Shown: piece after piece, positions 37,458 through 46,295 of the stretch
How the letters are laid out: each line of letters begins with the position of its first letter
How positions within the stretch are numbered: the stretch's first letter is position 1
Assembly (NCBI GenBank): GCA_937141935.1
Contig: CAKZQS010000045.1
Span: 1-64,000, forward strand
Length of the DNA stretch: 64,000 nucleotides
Origin: an uncultured Ectothiorhodospiraceae bacterium
GTDB lineage: Bacteria; Pseudomonadota; Gammaproteobacteria; Nevskiales; Oceanococcaceae
Direction: 5' to 3'
Position numbers and translations under genes: made by a program
The notes under the pieces: generated by a model
Seen by the model: the letters and a program-made list of their open reading frames with translations, nothing else
Told to the model about the DNA's origin: nothing
The model's database searches: none

Positions 37458-38687
37458 ATGAGCCCCGATACCCCCACCACGCCCCGCGCCCCTACGGGCC
37501 CTGCCTCCGCGTCTGGCCACACGCCGCGTGTGCTGCTGCTGTTCCCCGGCGTGCAGTACGACCTGGAGCACAATTTCCGCAACCGCCTGGAGCGGCTGTC
37601 GGCGCACTTCCGCGGCGGCGTGTTCGCCCCCGGCGACCGCCAGGAGATCGTGCGCTGGGGCGATTTCACGGTCGCCACCTATGCGCACCGGCCGGGCCAG
37701 TACACGCGCAACCCGATCCGCTACTTCCGCCAGGGCGTGGACTTCGCCCGGCACATGGCCGAAAAGCTCGGCGGCATCGACCTGATCGTGACCTACGACC
37801 CGCTCAAGTCCGGCCTGCTCGGCGCCTACCTGGCGCGCGAACTGGGCGCCAAGCTGGTCACCGAGGTCAACGGCGACTTTCTCGACCCGCACATTTACGC
37901 CGACATCCGCCACCCGGCCGTGCGCCGGGCCAAGCAGCGCCTGTACCCGCAGATCATGCGCCAGGTGCTGCGCCGCGCCGATGGCGTCAAGCTGCTCTTC
38001 CCCGGCCAGCTGCGCGAGCTGGAGGCGGATTGCCGCAAGGCCACCGTCGAGGCCTTCCCGGATTTCTGCGACACCGAGGCCTTCTACACCGGCCCCTCGC
38101 GACCCGTCATTTTGTTTGCCGGCTTTCCCTATCAGCTGAAGGGCGTGGACGTGCTGATCCGCGCCTTCCAGCGCGTCGCGGACGACTTCCCGGAGTGGCG
38201 GCTTCGCATCCTGGGCTGGTTCCCGGACCGCGCGCAGATCGAGGCCGACATCGACGGCCACCCGCGCATCGACCTGGTCGGCCCGGTGCCACGCGCCGAC
38301 ATGCCGGCGCAAATGGCGCAATCGGCGCTGTTCGTGCTGCCCTCGCGCAGCGAGGCCATGGGCCGCGTGCTGATCGAAGCCATGGCGGCGGGCAAGCCGC
38401 GCATCGGCAGCCGCGTCGGCGGCATCCCCACGCTGATCGACGACGGCCGCGACGGTCTGCTGGTCGGCCCGGGCGCGGTGGACGAGCTGGCCGACGCGCT
38501 GCGCGAACTGCTGGCCGATGAGGGCCTGCGTGAGCGCATGGGCGCGCGCGCCCGCGCCCGCTATGAGGAAGAACTGACGCTGGATGCCTATTTCGAGCGG
38601 CTGCGCGCCTTCTACAGCCGGGTGCTCAATCAGTCGGGGTCGGCGCAGGCCGGCCTGACGCGGCTGCATGCGCAGCGAGCCCGCTGA
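37458..38687 (+). CDS. glycosyltransferase family 4
   Basis: VILFAGFPYQLKGVDVLIRAFQRV, FVLPSRSEAMGRVLIEAMAAGKPRIGSRVGGIP. Confidence 0.94.
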   Translation: MSPDTPTTPRAPTGPASASGHTPRVLLLFPGVQYDLEHNFRNRLERLSAHFRGGVFAPGDRQEIVRWGDFTVATYAHRPGQYTRNPIRYFRQGVDFARHMAEKLGGIDLIVTYDPLKSGLLGAYLARELGAKLVTEVNGDFLDPHIYADIRHPAVRRAKQRLYPQIMRQVLRRADGVKLLFPGQLRELEADCRKATVEAFPDFCDTEAFYTGPSRPVILFAGFPYQLKGVDVLIRAFQRVADDFPEWRLRILGWFPDRAQIEADIDGHPRIDLVGPVPRADMPAQMAQSALFVLPSRSEAMGRVLIEAMAAGKPRIGSRVGGIPTLIDDGRDGLLVGPGAVDELADALRELLADEGLRERMGARARARYEEELTLDAYFERLRAFYSRVLNQSGSAQAGLTRLHAQRAR

Positions 38688-39219
38688 GGCATGCGTCGAT
38701 ATAGCCAAAACAGAAGTCGAAATAGCCAGGGCCCCGGCCATAGGGGTCCTGCAGGTGCGGCCGTGGCCGCGTGGGGTGCCACAGCCCCAGCAGGCTCAGT
38801 TGCGCCGCGCTGCGGCCGCGCAGCGCTTGCAGCTGCCCCGGCTCCATCGCCAGGATCAGATCGCCCGGCCCTGCCTGCGCCAGCGCCGTCGGCGCATCGC
38901 AGGCCGCATGCGCATCCAGGCTCAGCCCGCGTCGCTGCGCCGCGGCCACGGCGGCCGGGTTGGCCGGCTTGCCGGGGCGCGCATCCAGCCCGAAGGACGC
39001 CGTGGCCCAGCCCTGCTCGCGCGCGCGCCAGTGCGCATAGGCGCTGCGACAGATATTGCCCTTGCAACAGAACACCAGCCGCTCGACCCGGCCGAAATCC
39101 ACGGCCCGCTCCGCGTCAAAGCGACCGCCTACGCGGTCGAGCAGCGTCCAGCCCAGGAGCCTGAGCCATGGTCGCCAGCCCCCAAAATCATCCCGAATTC
39201 GTGCCCGCAGGGCCTGCAT
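38626..39219 (-). CDS. low-molecular-weight protein tyrosine phosphatase-like
   Basis: VERLVFCCKGNICRSAYA (CX5RS P-loop), DLILAMEPGQ, LQDPYGRG (general acid Asp). Confidence 0.9.
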   Translation of the reverse strand: MQALRARIRDDFGGWRPWLRLLGWTLLDRVGGRFDAERAVDFGRVERLVFCCKGNICRSAYAHWRAREQGWATASFGLDARPGKPANPAAVAAAQRRGLSLDAHAACDAPTALAQAGPGDLILAMEPGQLQALRGRSAAQLSLLGLWHPTRPRPHLQDPYGRGPGYFDFCFGYIDACLSGLAAHAAASGRPAPTPTD

Positions 39220-40382
39220 CGTTGCACTCCAAGACTGCGACCAACACGCCGCGCCGCGATGGTGACACAGCCGCGCCGGCCCGGCCGCGACGGCTGCTGC
39301 AGCTGATCGAGACCGGCGGCCCCGGCGGCGCCGAAAACGTGCTGCGCAACCTCAGTCGCTGCGCCCGGGCGCATGACATTCCAGTCGAGGTCGGCCTGCT
39401 GCGCGAGGGCTGGCTGGCCGATGCCCTGCGCGAGGAGGGCATCGAGCCCTGGATCCTGCCCGAGCCCGGCCGCATGGATGTGGGCTGGGCCTGGCGCACG
39501 GCCCGCGAGGTGCGCCGCCGCGGCATCGATGTCATTCACGCGCACGAGTTCGCGATGAACTGTGCGGGCAGCCTGGTCGCGCGCCTGGCCGGCGCCCGCT
39601 GCATCGCCACCGTGCACGGCAACAACTATTACCCGGACAAGTGGCGCCGGCGCATGGCCTACCGCGCCGTGGCCTTCGGCGCGCAAATGGTGGCGGTGTC
39701 CTGCCATACCCGCGAGCACCTGGCCGTGACCCTCGGGGTGGACCGCGAGCGCATCGCGGTGGTGCCCAATGGCCTGGACACGGCGGCCCACGCCCCCGCC
39801 CCGCAGGCCCGCGCGCGGCTGCGCGCCGAGCTGGGCCTGGCGCCGGACACCACGCTGATCGGCGCCACCGGCAACCTGTACACGGTCAAGGGCCATGCCT
39901 ACCTGGTGCAGGCGCTGGCCCAGCTGCGCCAGCGCGGCCACAAGGTCGCGGTGGCCATTGCCGGCCGCGGGCCCGAGGAGGCGCCGCTGCGCGCGCTGGC
40001 ACAGCAACACGGCGTGGCCGATGCGTTGCACCTGCTGGGCTTTCGCGAGGACGTGCCCGCGCTGCTGCAGGCCTTCGACCTCTACGCGATGCCCTCGCTC
40101 TCCGAGGGCATGCCCCTGGCGCTGATCGAGGCCATGGCGGCCGGCAAGCCTATCGTCGCCAGCGCCGCCGGCGGCATCCCCGAAATCGCCAGCGCGCACG
40201 ACACCGCGCTGCTGGTGCCCCCGGCCGATGCCACCGCGCTGGCCGCCGCGCTGGGCCGGCTGCTCGAGGAGCCGGCGCTGGCGGACAGCCTGGCGCGCAA
40301 GGGCCGCGAGCGCGCCCGCGAGCGCTTCAGCCTGAACGCGATGTTCGAGGCCTACATGGACCTGTACCGCCACGATGACTGA
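39168..40382 (+). CDS. glycosyltransferase family 4
   Basis: RLLQLIETGGPGGAENVLRNLSR; DLYAMPSLSEGMPLALIEAMAAGKPIVASAAGGIPE; true start may be downstream of 39168. Confidence 0.93.
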   Translation: MVASPQNHPEFVPAGPASLHSKTATNTPRRDGDTAAPARPRRLLQLIETGGPGGAENVLRNLSRCARAHDIPVEVGLLREGWLADALREEGIEPWILPEPGRMDVGWAWRTAREVRRRGIDVIHAHEFAMNCAGSLVARLAGARCIATVHGNNYYPDKWRRRMAYRAVAFGAQMVAVSCHTREHLAVTLGVDRERIAVVPNGLDTAAHAPAPQARARLRAELGLAPDTTLIGATGNLYTVKGHAYLVQALAQLRQRGHKVAVAIAGRGPEEAPLRALAQQHGVADALHLLGFREDVPALLQAFDLYAMPSLSEGMPLALIEAMAAGKPIVASAAGGIPEIASAHDTALLVPPADATALAAALGRLLEEPALADSLARKGRERARERFSLNAMFEAYMDLYRHDD

Positions 40383-41547
40383 GCCCCGTGTCCTGGTTCT
40401 GGACGGCGAGCAGCGCAGCGCGCTGGCCGTCACCCGCTCGCTTGGCGCCGCCGGCCTGCGGGTCGACGTGGGCGCCGCCGCCGAGCCCTGCCTGGCCAGC
40501 CGCTCGCGCCATGCCGCGCACACCCACACGCTGCCGGCCCCGGCGCAGGACGCCGCGGGCTTTGCTGCGGCGGTCGAGGCGCTGTGCCGGCAGCACGACT
40601 ACGCGCTGGTGATTCCGGTCACCGACCCCAGCGTCACGGCGCTGCTGACCCACGTCGACCGCGGCCGCGTGCCGCTGCCGCTGCCCGCGGCGCGGGTGCA
40701 CGCGCAACTGGTGGACAAGGGGCAGGCGCTGGAGCTGGGTCGCCAGTGCGGCCTGGATGCCCCACCCAGCTGGCATGCCCGCGAGCGCGAGGATCTCTGC
40801 GCGCTGGCCGAGGAGGCCGGCTACCCGCTGATCGTCAAGCCGGTGCGCTCGGCCACGCTGGTCGATAACCGCCTGCGCAGCCACAAGGTGCGGCGCGTGG
40901 CCTCGCCCGCGGCGCTGAGCGACTTCGCCCGCGAGGAGTGGCCGCCGGGCGGCGTGCTCCTGCAGCGCGTGCTGCGCGGCGAAGGCCGCGGCGTGTTCGT
41001 GCTTTGCCGGCACGGCGAGGTGCTGGCGCAGTTCGCCCACCGCCGCCTGCGCGAAAAACCGCCCAGCGGCGGCGTCAGCGTGCTCTGCGAAAGCGCGCCC
41101 GTGCCGGCCGAGGTCGGCGCCGCCGTGCGCAAGCTGGTGGCGGCCGTGGGCTGGCATGGCGTGGCCATGTTCGAGTTCAAGCTCGACGACGCGGGCCGCT
41201 ATTGCCTGATGGAGGTCAACGGCCGCTTCTGGGGCTCCCTGCAGCTGGCCATCGATGCCGGGGTCGATTTCCCCCGGTTGCTCTGGGCCATGAGCCAGGG
41301 CCGCACGCCGGCCCCGCACGAGCTGGGCTACCGCGTTGGCCTGCGCGAGCGCTGGTGGCTGGGCGACCTGGATCATCTCTACCTGCGCCTGCGCCACGAC
41401 TCCGGCCTGCGCGCGCGCTGGCAGGCGCTGCGCGTCTTCCTCGCCGGCGGCGGCCCGCAGGTCATCAACGAAGTGCGTCGCCCGGACGACGCCGCCCCCT
41501 TCTGGTTCGAACTGCGCAGCTGGCTGCGCCGCCTGATACATGTCTGA
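40375..41547 (+). CDS. ATP-grasp family protein
   Basis: YPLIVKPVRSATLVDNRL; YCLMEVNGRFWGSLQLAIDAG; paralogous in layout to 20441-21610. Confidence 0.9.
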   Translation: MTEPRVLVLDGEQRSALAVTRSLGAAGLRVDVGAAAEPCLASRSRHAAHTHTLPAPAQDAAGFAAAVEALCRQHDYALVIPVTDPSVTALLTHVDRGRVPLPLPAARVHAQLVDKGQALELGRQCGLDAPPSWHAREREDLCALAEEAGYPLIVKPVRSATLVDNRLRSHKVRRVASPAALSDFAREEWPPGGVLLQRVLRGEGRGVFVLCRHGEVLAQFAHRRLREKPPSGGVSVLCESAPVPAEVGAAVRKLVAAVGWHGVAMFEFKLDDAGRYCLMEVNGRFWGSLQLAIDAGVDFPRLLWAMSQGRTPAPHELGYRVGLRERWWLGDLDHLYLRLRHDSGLRARWQALRVFLAGGGPQVINEVRRPDDAAPFWFELRSWLRRLIHV

Positions 41548-42499
41548 ACCCCGCCCCGATTTCTCCTTCGTCGTTCCGGCCTACCAGGAGGCGGCGAATC
41601 TGCCGGCCCTGCTCGACAGCCTGAAACTGTTGCCGGCGCAGCGCTATGAGGTGCTGGTTGCCGACAACGGCTCGACCGACGGCACCCAGGGCATCGCCCG
41701 CAAGGCCGGCGCCAAGCTGCTGCACCGCCCGGACCTGAACATCGGCGGGCTGCGCAACGCGGCCGTGCGCGAATCCCGCGCGCCGATCCTGGTCTTTCTG
41801 GATGCCGACGTGCGCATCACGCCGCAGTGGGCCGAGCAGGCCGACGCGCTGGCCAGCACGCTGCGTGAGGAGCCCATGCAGCTCACCGGCTGCCGCGGCC
41901 AGCCCTCCGGCGGCTCGTGGATCGAGCGCGTGTGGTTCAAGCCGCTCTGCGACAAGCCGCTGAAGTACCTGGTCAGCAGCCACCTGATCACCACGCGCCT
42001 GGTTTTTGACCGCATCGGCGGCTTTGACGAGGCGCTGGACACCGGCGAGGACGTCGACTTTTGCGAGCGCGGCCGCGCCGCCGGCGCCCGCCTGCAGATC
42101 CGCCGCGAACTGGCCGCCGTGGATACCGGCTTCCCACCGACGCTGCGCGACTTCGCCCGCCGCGAGTGCTGGCATGGCCTGGGCGACATGCGCGACTGGC
42201 AAACGCTGGCCGGTTCCAAGGTCGCGCTGGCCAGCCTGCTCTGGGCCGGGCTGCAGCTCGCGGTGCTGCTGAGCCTGGCGGGCGGGCAGTTCTATCTGAG
42301 CGCGGCCCTGGTCGCGATGCTGGCGGCGCTGTGCCTGGCCCTGTCGCTGTACAAGCGCGATGGCGCCGGTCTGCGCGAGCGGCTGCAGCACGCCTGGCTG
42401 TGCTATGTGTACCTGGGCGCGCGCTTCGCCGCCCTGCCCCGCCGGCTGCTGGCCGGCACCCGCGGCAAGCGCACGCGCAAAGCCAGCGCTGCGGCGTAA
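41540..42499 (+). CDS. glycosyltransferase family 2
   Basis: FSFVVPAYQEAANLPALLDSL, EVLVADNGSTDGTQ, ILVFLDADVRI. Confidence 0.94.
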   Translation: MSEPRPDFSFVVPAYQEAANLPALLDSLKLLPAQRYEVLVADNGSTDGTQGIARKAGAKLLHRPDLNIGGLRNAAVRESRAPILVFLDADVRITPQWAEQADALASTLREEPMQLTGCRGQPSGGSWIERVWFKPLCDKPLKYLVSSHLITTRLVFDRIGGFDEALDTGEDVDFCERGRAAGARLQIRRELAAVDTGFPPTLRDFARRECWHGLGDMRDWQTLAGSKVALASLLWAGLQLAVLLSLAGGQFYLSAALVAMLAALCLALSLYKRDGAGLRERLQHAWLCYVYLGARFAALPRRLLAGTRGKRTRKASAAA

Positions 42500-42644
42500 T
42501 TGCCAGCGCCGCGGCGTGAATGCCGGCGCCGCAGCGTGATTTTCGTCGCCGCGGCGTGACATTCGTCGCGGCGGCGCGAGTGTCCGCGCAGCGTCGTGGT
42601 CAGCTTCGCGGCTGCGAGATTGTCATCGCCGCGGCTTGAATCGA
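42485..42644. repeat. degenerate tandem repeat, exact 20-bp period x8
   Basis: Units from 42485 every 20 bp: agcgctgcggcgtaattgcc / agcgccgcggcgtgaatgcc / ggcgccgcagcgtgattttc / gtcgccgcggcgtgacattc / gtcgcggcggcgcgagtgtc / cgcgcagcgtcgtggtcagc / ttcgcggctgcgagattgtc / atcgccgcggcttgaatcga. Confidence 0.88.
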
Positions 42645-43039
42645 GCCGGGCCGGCTGGCAAGCCGTCGCCGCATACGCAACCCCGCGGCCCCGGGTGCCG
42701 CGCTCGCCCCGCTCACCGCGGTGCCGGCGCCGCCACACAGGCATCCGGTCCAAATTCCGGTCGAAAGCCGCGTCGGGCCGCATTGCCAGCCCCGATCGCG
42801 GCCCCGGTCGCGGCCCTCATCCCCGCCCCGACCCAGGTCCTCCACGCAGCTCGCTTATGCGCCGGCGGCGACATTGATGCTCACCCGCGCATGTTGTCCG
42901 GCGGCGCGGCGCGGCGCTGCCTGGGCGCCCGCGCGCCTGCGGCGGGCCCGCGCCGGGGCGCAGGCTTCCCGCCGATGGCGCGGGCCGGTCAAGGCCCCGC
43001 CCGCGGGCGCCGGGTCGATGCGGCGACCGGCCGAAACCC

Positions 43040-43082
43040 AAAAAAATCGCCGCCGGCCCGGTGGGGAGGGCGCGGCGGCGAT
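43040..43082 (-). terminator. Rho-independent terminator for the minus-strand beta-helix gene
   Basis: aaaaaaa-tcgccgccg...cggcggcga hairpin read on minus strand ends in T7. Confidence 0.75.
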
Positions 43083-43133
43083 GCGGGGGGGATGGGGCGT
43101 GCAGGTGCGGTGGCCTGCCACGTTTGCGGGGCG

Positions 43134-44498
43134 CTAGCGCCAGTCGGTGCTGAGCTGCAGGCCCAGCGGCGCCGGCGGTGCGACGAAACTCGAGGGGCCC
43201 AGCACCTGCTCCTCAACCGGATGCGGGCCGATGTTCAGGCCAGCCTCGCCGGCGCCCAGCGCCGGGGAGCTCAGCTCCAGCCAGCTCTGCTCGGCGGAGG
43301 TGGCGCGAAACTCGACCTCCTCCTCCAGGCTCTGCTGGTCAAAGCCCATGTCGCGGCGCCAGCTACGCAGGCCCTGATAGCGGCGCTCGTTGTCGGCAAA
43401 GCGGTTGCTGATGAAGACCACGGCGCCATCAAACATGTTGAAGTCGGAGCGGCTGATGCGCACCGGTCGGCGCTCGTCGCCGATGGTGACGATGGCCGCC
43501 TCGTCAACGCGGAAGATGTTGTTCAGCAGCGTCACATCATCCACGCCGAGCAGGCTGATGCCCTCGCGGCAGTCGATGAAGGCGTTGTTGCGGATCATCA
43601 GGTCACGGCTCGGCTCTTCGGTCTCGTGCACCGTGGCCACGATGCCGCGGCCGCACTGCACGAATTCGTTCTCGCTGACCAGCGCATTGCGGTGCGCGGG
43701 GTCGCCGCCGCCGGCCACCGAATAGAGCACGCCGATATTGGTGTCGCGCAGCAGGTTGCGCGTGATCTGCGCCCCCGGGCCGCCGCTGGAGCGCTTGTGG
43801 TAAATGCCGGCGTGCACATCGTTGATCAGGTTGTCGGCGATCAGCGTGTTCTCCATGTCGAAGCTGTGCAGCCCGGCGCTGTTCAGCTCGCGCTCGCCAC
43901 CGACGCGGACCTTGTGCAGCCAGTTGCGCTGCACGGTGCAATCCTGGCAGCCATCGAGCTTGATGGCGCCGGTGTTGCTGCCGCGCGGGCCGTCCACGTC
44001 GTGGATGTTGTTGTCCAGCAGCGTGATATCGCGGGCGCCATCGACGGCCGTCCAGATGCCGGCCATCTCGACATTGCGGATCTCAAAACCCTGAATGACG
44101 ATGTGGTTGCGCTTGAAGATGTAGAAGCCCGTGCCCTGGCCCAGCTGGTCGATGACGGGCGTGTGGCCGGGGGCCGCGGCGAAGATGATCGGCGCGCTGG
44201 GCGTGCCGGACTCCTGCGGCTTGATGCCGGCCACCTGGGTGTTCGGCGTGCCCTGGTAGAGCTCGGTGTAGACGCCGCTCTTGACCAGCACCTGCTCGCC
44301 AGGCTGCAGCACATCGGCGGCGTGCTGGATGGTGCGCCAAGGCTCGGATTCGGTGCCGGCATTGCCATCGCTGGCGGCGGGGTGGCCGGCATCGACCCAG
44401 TAGGTCTGGGTCGGCTCGGCCTGGAAGGGGCTGGTGATACCCAGGGTGCCGATCAGCGCGAGGCCGATGGCGGTCAGTAGCAGAATGCGGGAAGACAT
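43134..44498 (-). CDS. secreted right-handed parallel beta-helix repeat protein
   Basis: Signal-like N-terminus; GTESEPWRTIQHAADVLQPGEQVLVKSGVY; repeated NxI/NxF beta-helix rungs (DITLLDNNIHDV, LIADNLINDV, ITRNLLRDT, LMIRNNAFIDC). Confidence 0.9.
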   Translation of the reverse strand: MSSRILLLTAIGLALIGTLGITSPFQAEPTQTYWVDAGHPAASDGNAGTESEPWRTIQHAADVLQPGEQVLVKSGVYTELYQGTPNTQVAGIKPQESGTPSAPIIFAAAPGHTPVIDQLGQGTGFYIFKRNHIVIQGFEIRNVEMAGIWTAVDGARDITLLDNNIHDVDGPRGSNTGAIKLDGCQDCTVQRNWLHKVRVGGERELNSAGLHSFDMENTLIADNLINDVHAGIYHKRSSGGPGAQITRNLLRDTNIGVLYSVAGGGDPAHRNALVSENEFVQCGRGIVATVHETEEPSRDLMIRNNAFIDCREGISLLGVDDVTLLNNIFRVDEAAIVTIGDERRPVRISRSDFNMFDGAVVFISNRFADNERRYQGLRSWRRDMGFDQQSLEEEVEFRATSAEQSWLELSSPALGAGEAGLNIGPHPVEEQVLGPSSFVAPPAPLGLQLSTDWR

Positions 44499-44507
44499 GG
44501 GGTACTC

Positions 44508-45041
44508 CTAGCGACCCGCGCCTGCGGCGTCGCTGTCGGCATTGGGGCCCAGCGCCAGGTGCTGGACGGGGCTGCAGGGGCCCTCGCCGCCACCGGCGCT
44601 GACGGCGCTCACGCACACGCGGTAATCACCCGGGTAGGGGATGCCTTTGAGCTTGAGCTGGGATTGGGTCGGCGGCAGTTCAAAGCGCTCCGAGACCTTG
44701 TTGCCCGGGCCCAGCACATAGACGTGGTAGGCGATCAGCTCGTTCTCGGCCTTGGTGCCGGCCTTGGTGCTCGGCGCCGGGTGCTGCCACTCGACGATCA
44801 GGGTCGGCTTGGGCGCGGGCGCCTGTGCGGCACGGGTGGCGGCCGGCGTGGGCGTCAGTGAGACGGCCGCAGGCTCGTCGGCGTCGCCGCCGCAGGCGGC
44901 CAGGCCCAACACCAGCCCGAGCACGGGCACTCGGGCCGCGGCGCGGACTCGCGCGGCGCAGGTCGCAGGTGCCGTCGCGGCAGGCCGCGGCCGGCGCGCA
45001 ATGGGCTTCGAGGGGAAGGCGTTGTTGGGCTCCACGGCCAC
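44508..45041 (-). CDS. small lipoprotein, possible fibronectin type III-like domain
   Basis: VLGLVLGLAACGGDADEP lipobox; LIVEWQHP...YHVYVLGPGNKVSERFELPPTQSQLKLKGIPYPGDYRVCVSAV. Confidence 0.65.
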   Translation of the reverse strand: MAVEPNNAFPSKPIARRPRPAATAPATCAARVRAAARVPVLGLVLGLAACGGDADEPAAVSLTPTPAATRAAQAPAPKPTLIVEWQHPAPSTKAGTKAENELIAYHVYVLGPGNKVSERFELPPTQSQLKLKGIPYPGDYRVCVSAVSAGGGEGPCSPVQHLALGPNADSDAAGAGR

Positions 45042-45101
45042 GGACTCGGTTCAGGCTTGGGCACCATGCTGCGCGCCTGCTCGCGGCCCCCTCAATCCCG
45101 T

Positions 45102-45115
45102 ATGCCGAAGGTCAC
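45102..45115. promoter_or_regulatory. ATGCCGAAGGTCAC, motif site 8
   Basis: 61 bp upstream of the 45041 lipoprotein start. Confidence 0.55.
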
Positions 45116-45122
45116 CGCTGTC

Positions 45123-46295
45123 TCAGAAGCGCGACAAGTCCTTGTACAGACTGAGATATTCCGCGGCCTGACGGGGCAGGTCATAGGCCCGTACGACGCG
45201 CTGCGCAGCCCGCTCCACGCGGGCCTCGACGGCCGCGCCACCGGCCAGAATCTCACGCAGCGGGGCCTGCGCGGCAGCCGCCTCGGACCCGGCCGGCAGC
45301 AACCAGCCCGCGGCCCCCTGCTCCAGCACCTCGGGCACGCCGCCCACGGCCTGGGCCAGCACCGGCACGCGCAGCGCCATGGCCTCAAGCACCGCGGTCG
45401 GCAGCCCCTCGTGGCGCGAGGTCAGCAGCAGCACCCGCGCGCGGCCCAGCCAGGCCGCTGGGCGCTCCTGGAAGCCGGCGAAATGCACATTGCTCAGGCC
45501 ATCCCGCCGCACCTGCGCCTGCAACTCCTCGCGCAACGCGCCATCGCCCACCAGCACGAAGCGCTGCTCGGGCAGCGCGGCGGCCAGGGCCAGCACGCGA
45601 TCCGGCCGCTTGACCGGCGCCAGACGGCCCAGAAAGATTGCGGCACCCGCGGCTGCGTCGGCCGCCGGCGTCGGCGCCTGCGCGGCCTCGCGCACCGCCG
45701 CGACGTCGATGGCGTTCTCGATGACCCGTGGCGCCCGCCAGCCTTGCGCGCGCAGCCGCTGCGCCAGATCCGCGCTGACCGCCACGCAGCCCTGCTGCAG
45801 GCGCTCGCCCACCCAGCGGTCCAGCCACAGGCGCAGGCGGCGCCAGTCCCAGCGGCCCGGCGACTGCTCGACATCGCCGTGCACGGTCCGCAGGCACAGC
45901 GGCACGCCGGCTGCCTTCGCCGCCAGCGCGCCCAGGATGTTCTCCTTATAGCGGTGCGTATGCAGCACCTGCGGCCGCCAGTCGCGCAGGCAGCGATGGA
46001 TGGCCCGCAGCAGGGCCGGCGCGCTCAAAACGAGCTCGTCCAGCAGGCGGACTTCGATGCCGGCGGCGGCCAGCCGTTCGGCCAGCGCGCCGCGGTTGCA
46101 GACGATGGCCCGCACCCGCCAGCCAGGCACCGCCGCCTGCGCCCGGCAGAGCCCGTAGACCTGCTGCTCGGCGCCCGCCCACAGGTCGCCGGAGACCAGA
46201 TGCACGACTAGACGCACGGGTTGTTGCGCGCCCGGGGCGGCTGCCGGGATCGTGGCGGCACCTTCCTGATCCGAGGCCCTCGGAGTTGCGCCCAT
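45123..46295 (-). CDS. glycosyltransferase family 4
   Basis: VVHLVSGDLWAGAEQQVYGL; IFLGRLAPVKRPDRVLALAAALP; LLTSRHEGLPTAVLEAMALRVPVLAQAVGGVPE. Confidence 0.93.
   Translation of the reverse strand: MGATPRASDQEGAATIPAAAPGAQQPVRLVVHLVSGDLWAGAEQQVYGLCRAQAAVPGWRVRAIVCNRGALAERLAAAGIEVRLLDELVLSAPALLRAIHRCLRDWRPQVLHTHRYKENILGALAAKAAGVPLCLRTVHGDVEQSPGRWDWRRLRLWLDRWVGERLQQGCVAVSADLAQRLRAQGWRAPRVIENAIDVAAVREAAQAPTPAADAAAGAAIFLGRLAPVKRPDRVLALAAALPEQRFVLVGDGALREELQAQVRRDGLSNVHFAGFQERPAAWLGRARVLLLTSRHEGLPTAVLEAMALRVPVLAQAVGGVPEVLEQGAAGWLLPAGSEAAAAQAPLREILAGGAAVEARVERAAQRVVRAYDLPRQAAEYLSLYKDLSRF

Noticed and set aside
42636-43133. Gene in the gap between the GT2 and beta-helix genes
   Set aside because: Only low-complexity Arg/Pro/Ala translations in all frames; no RBS or family similarity.
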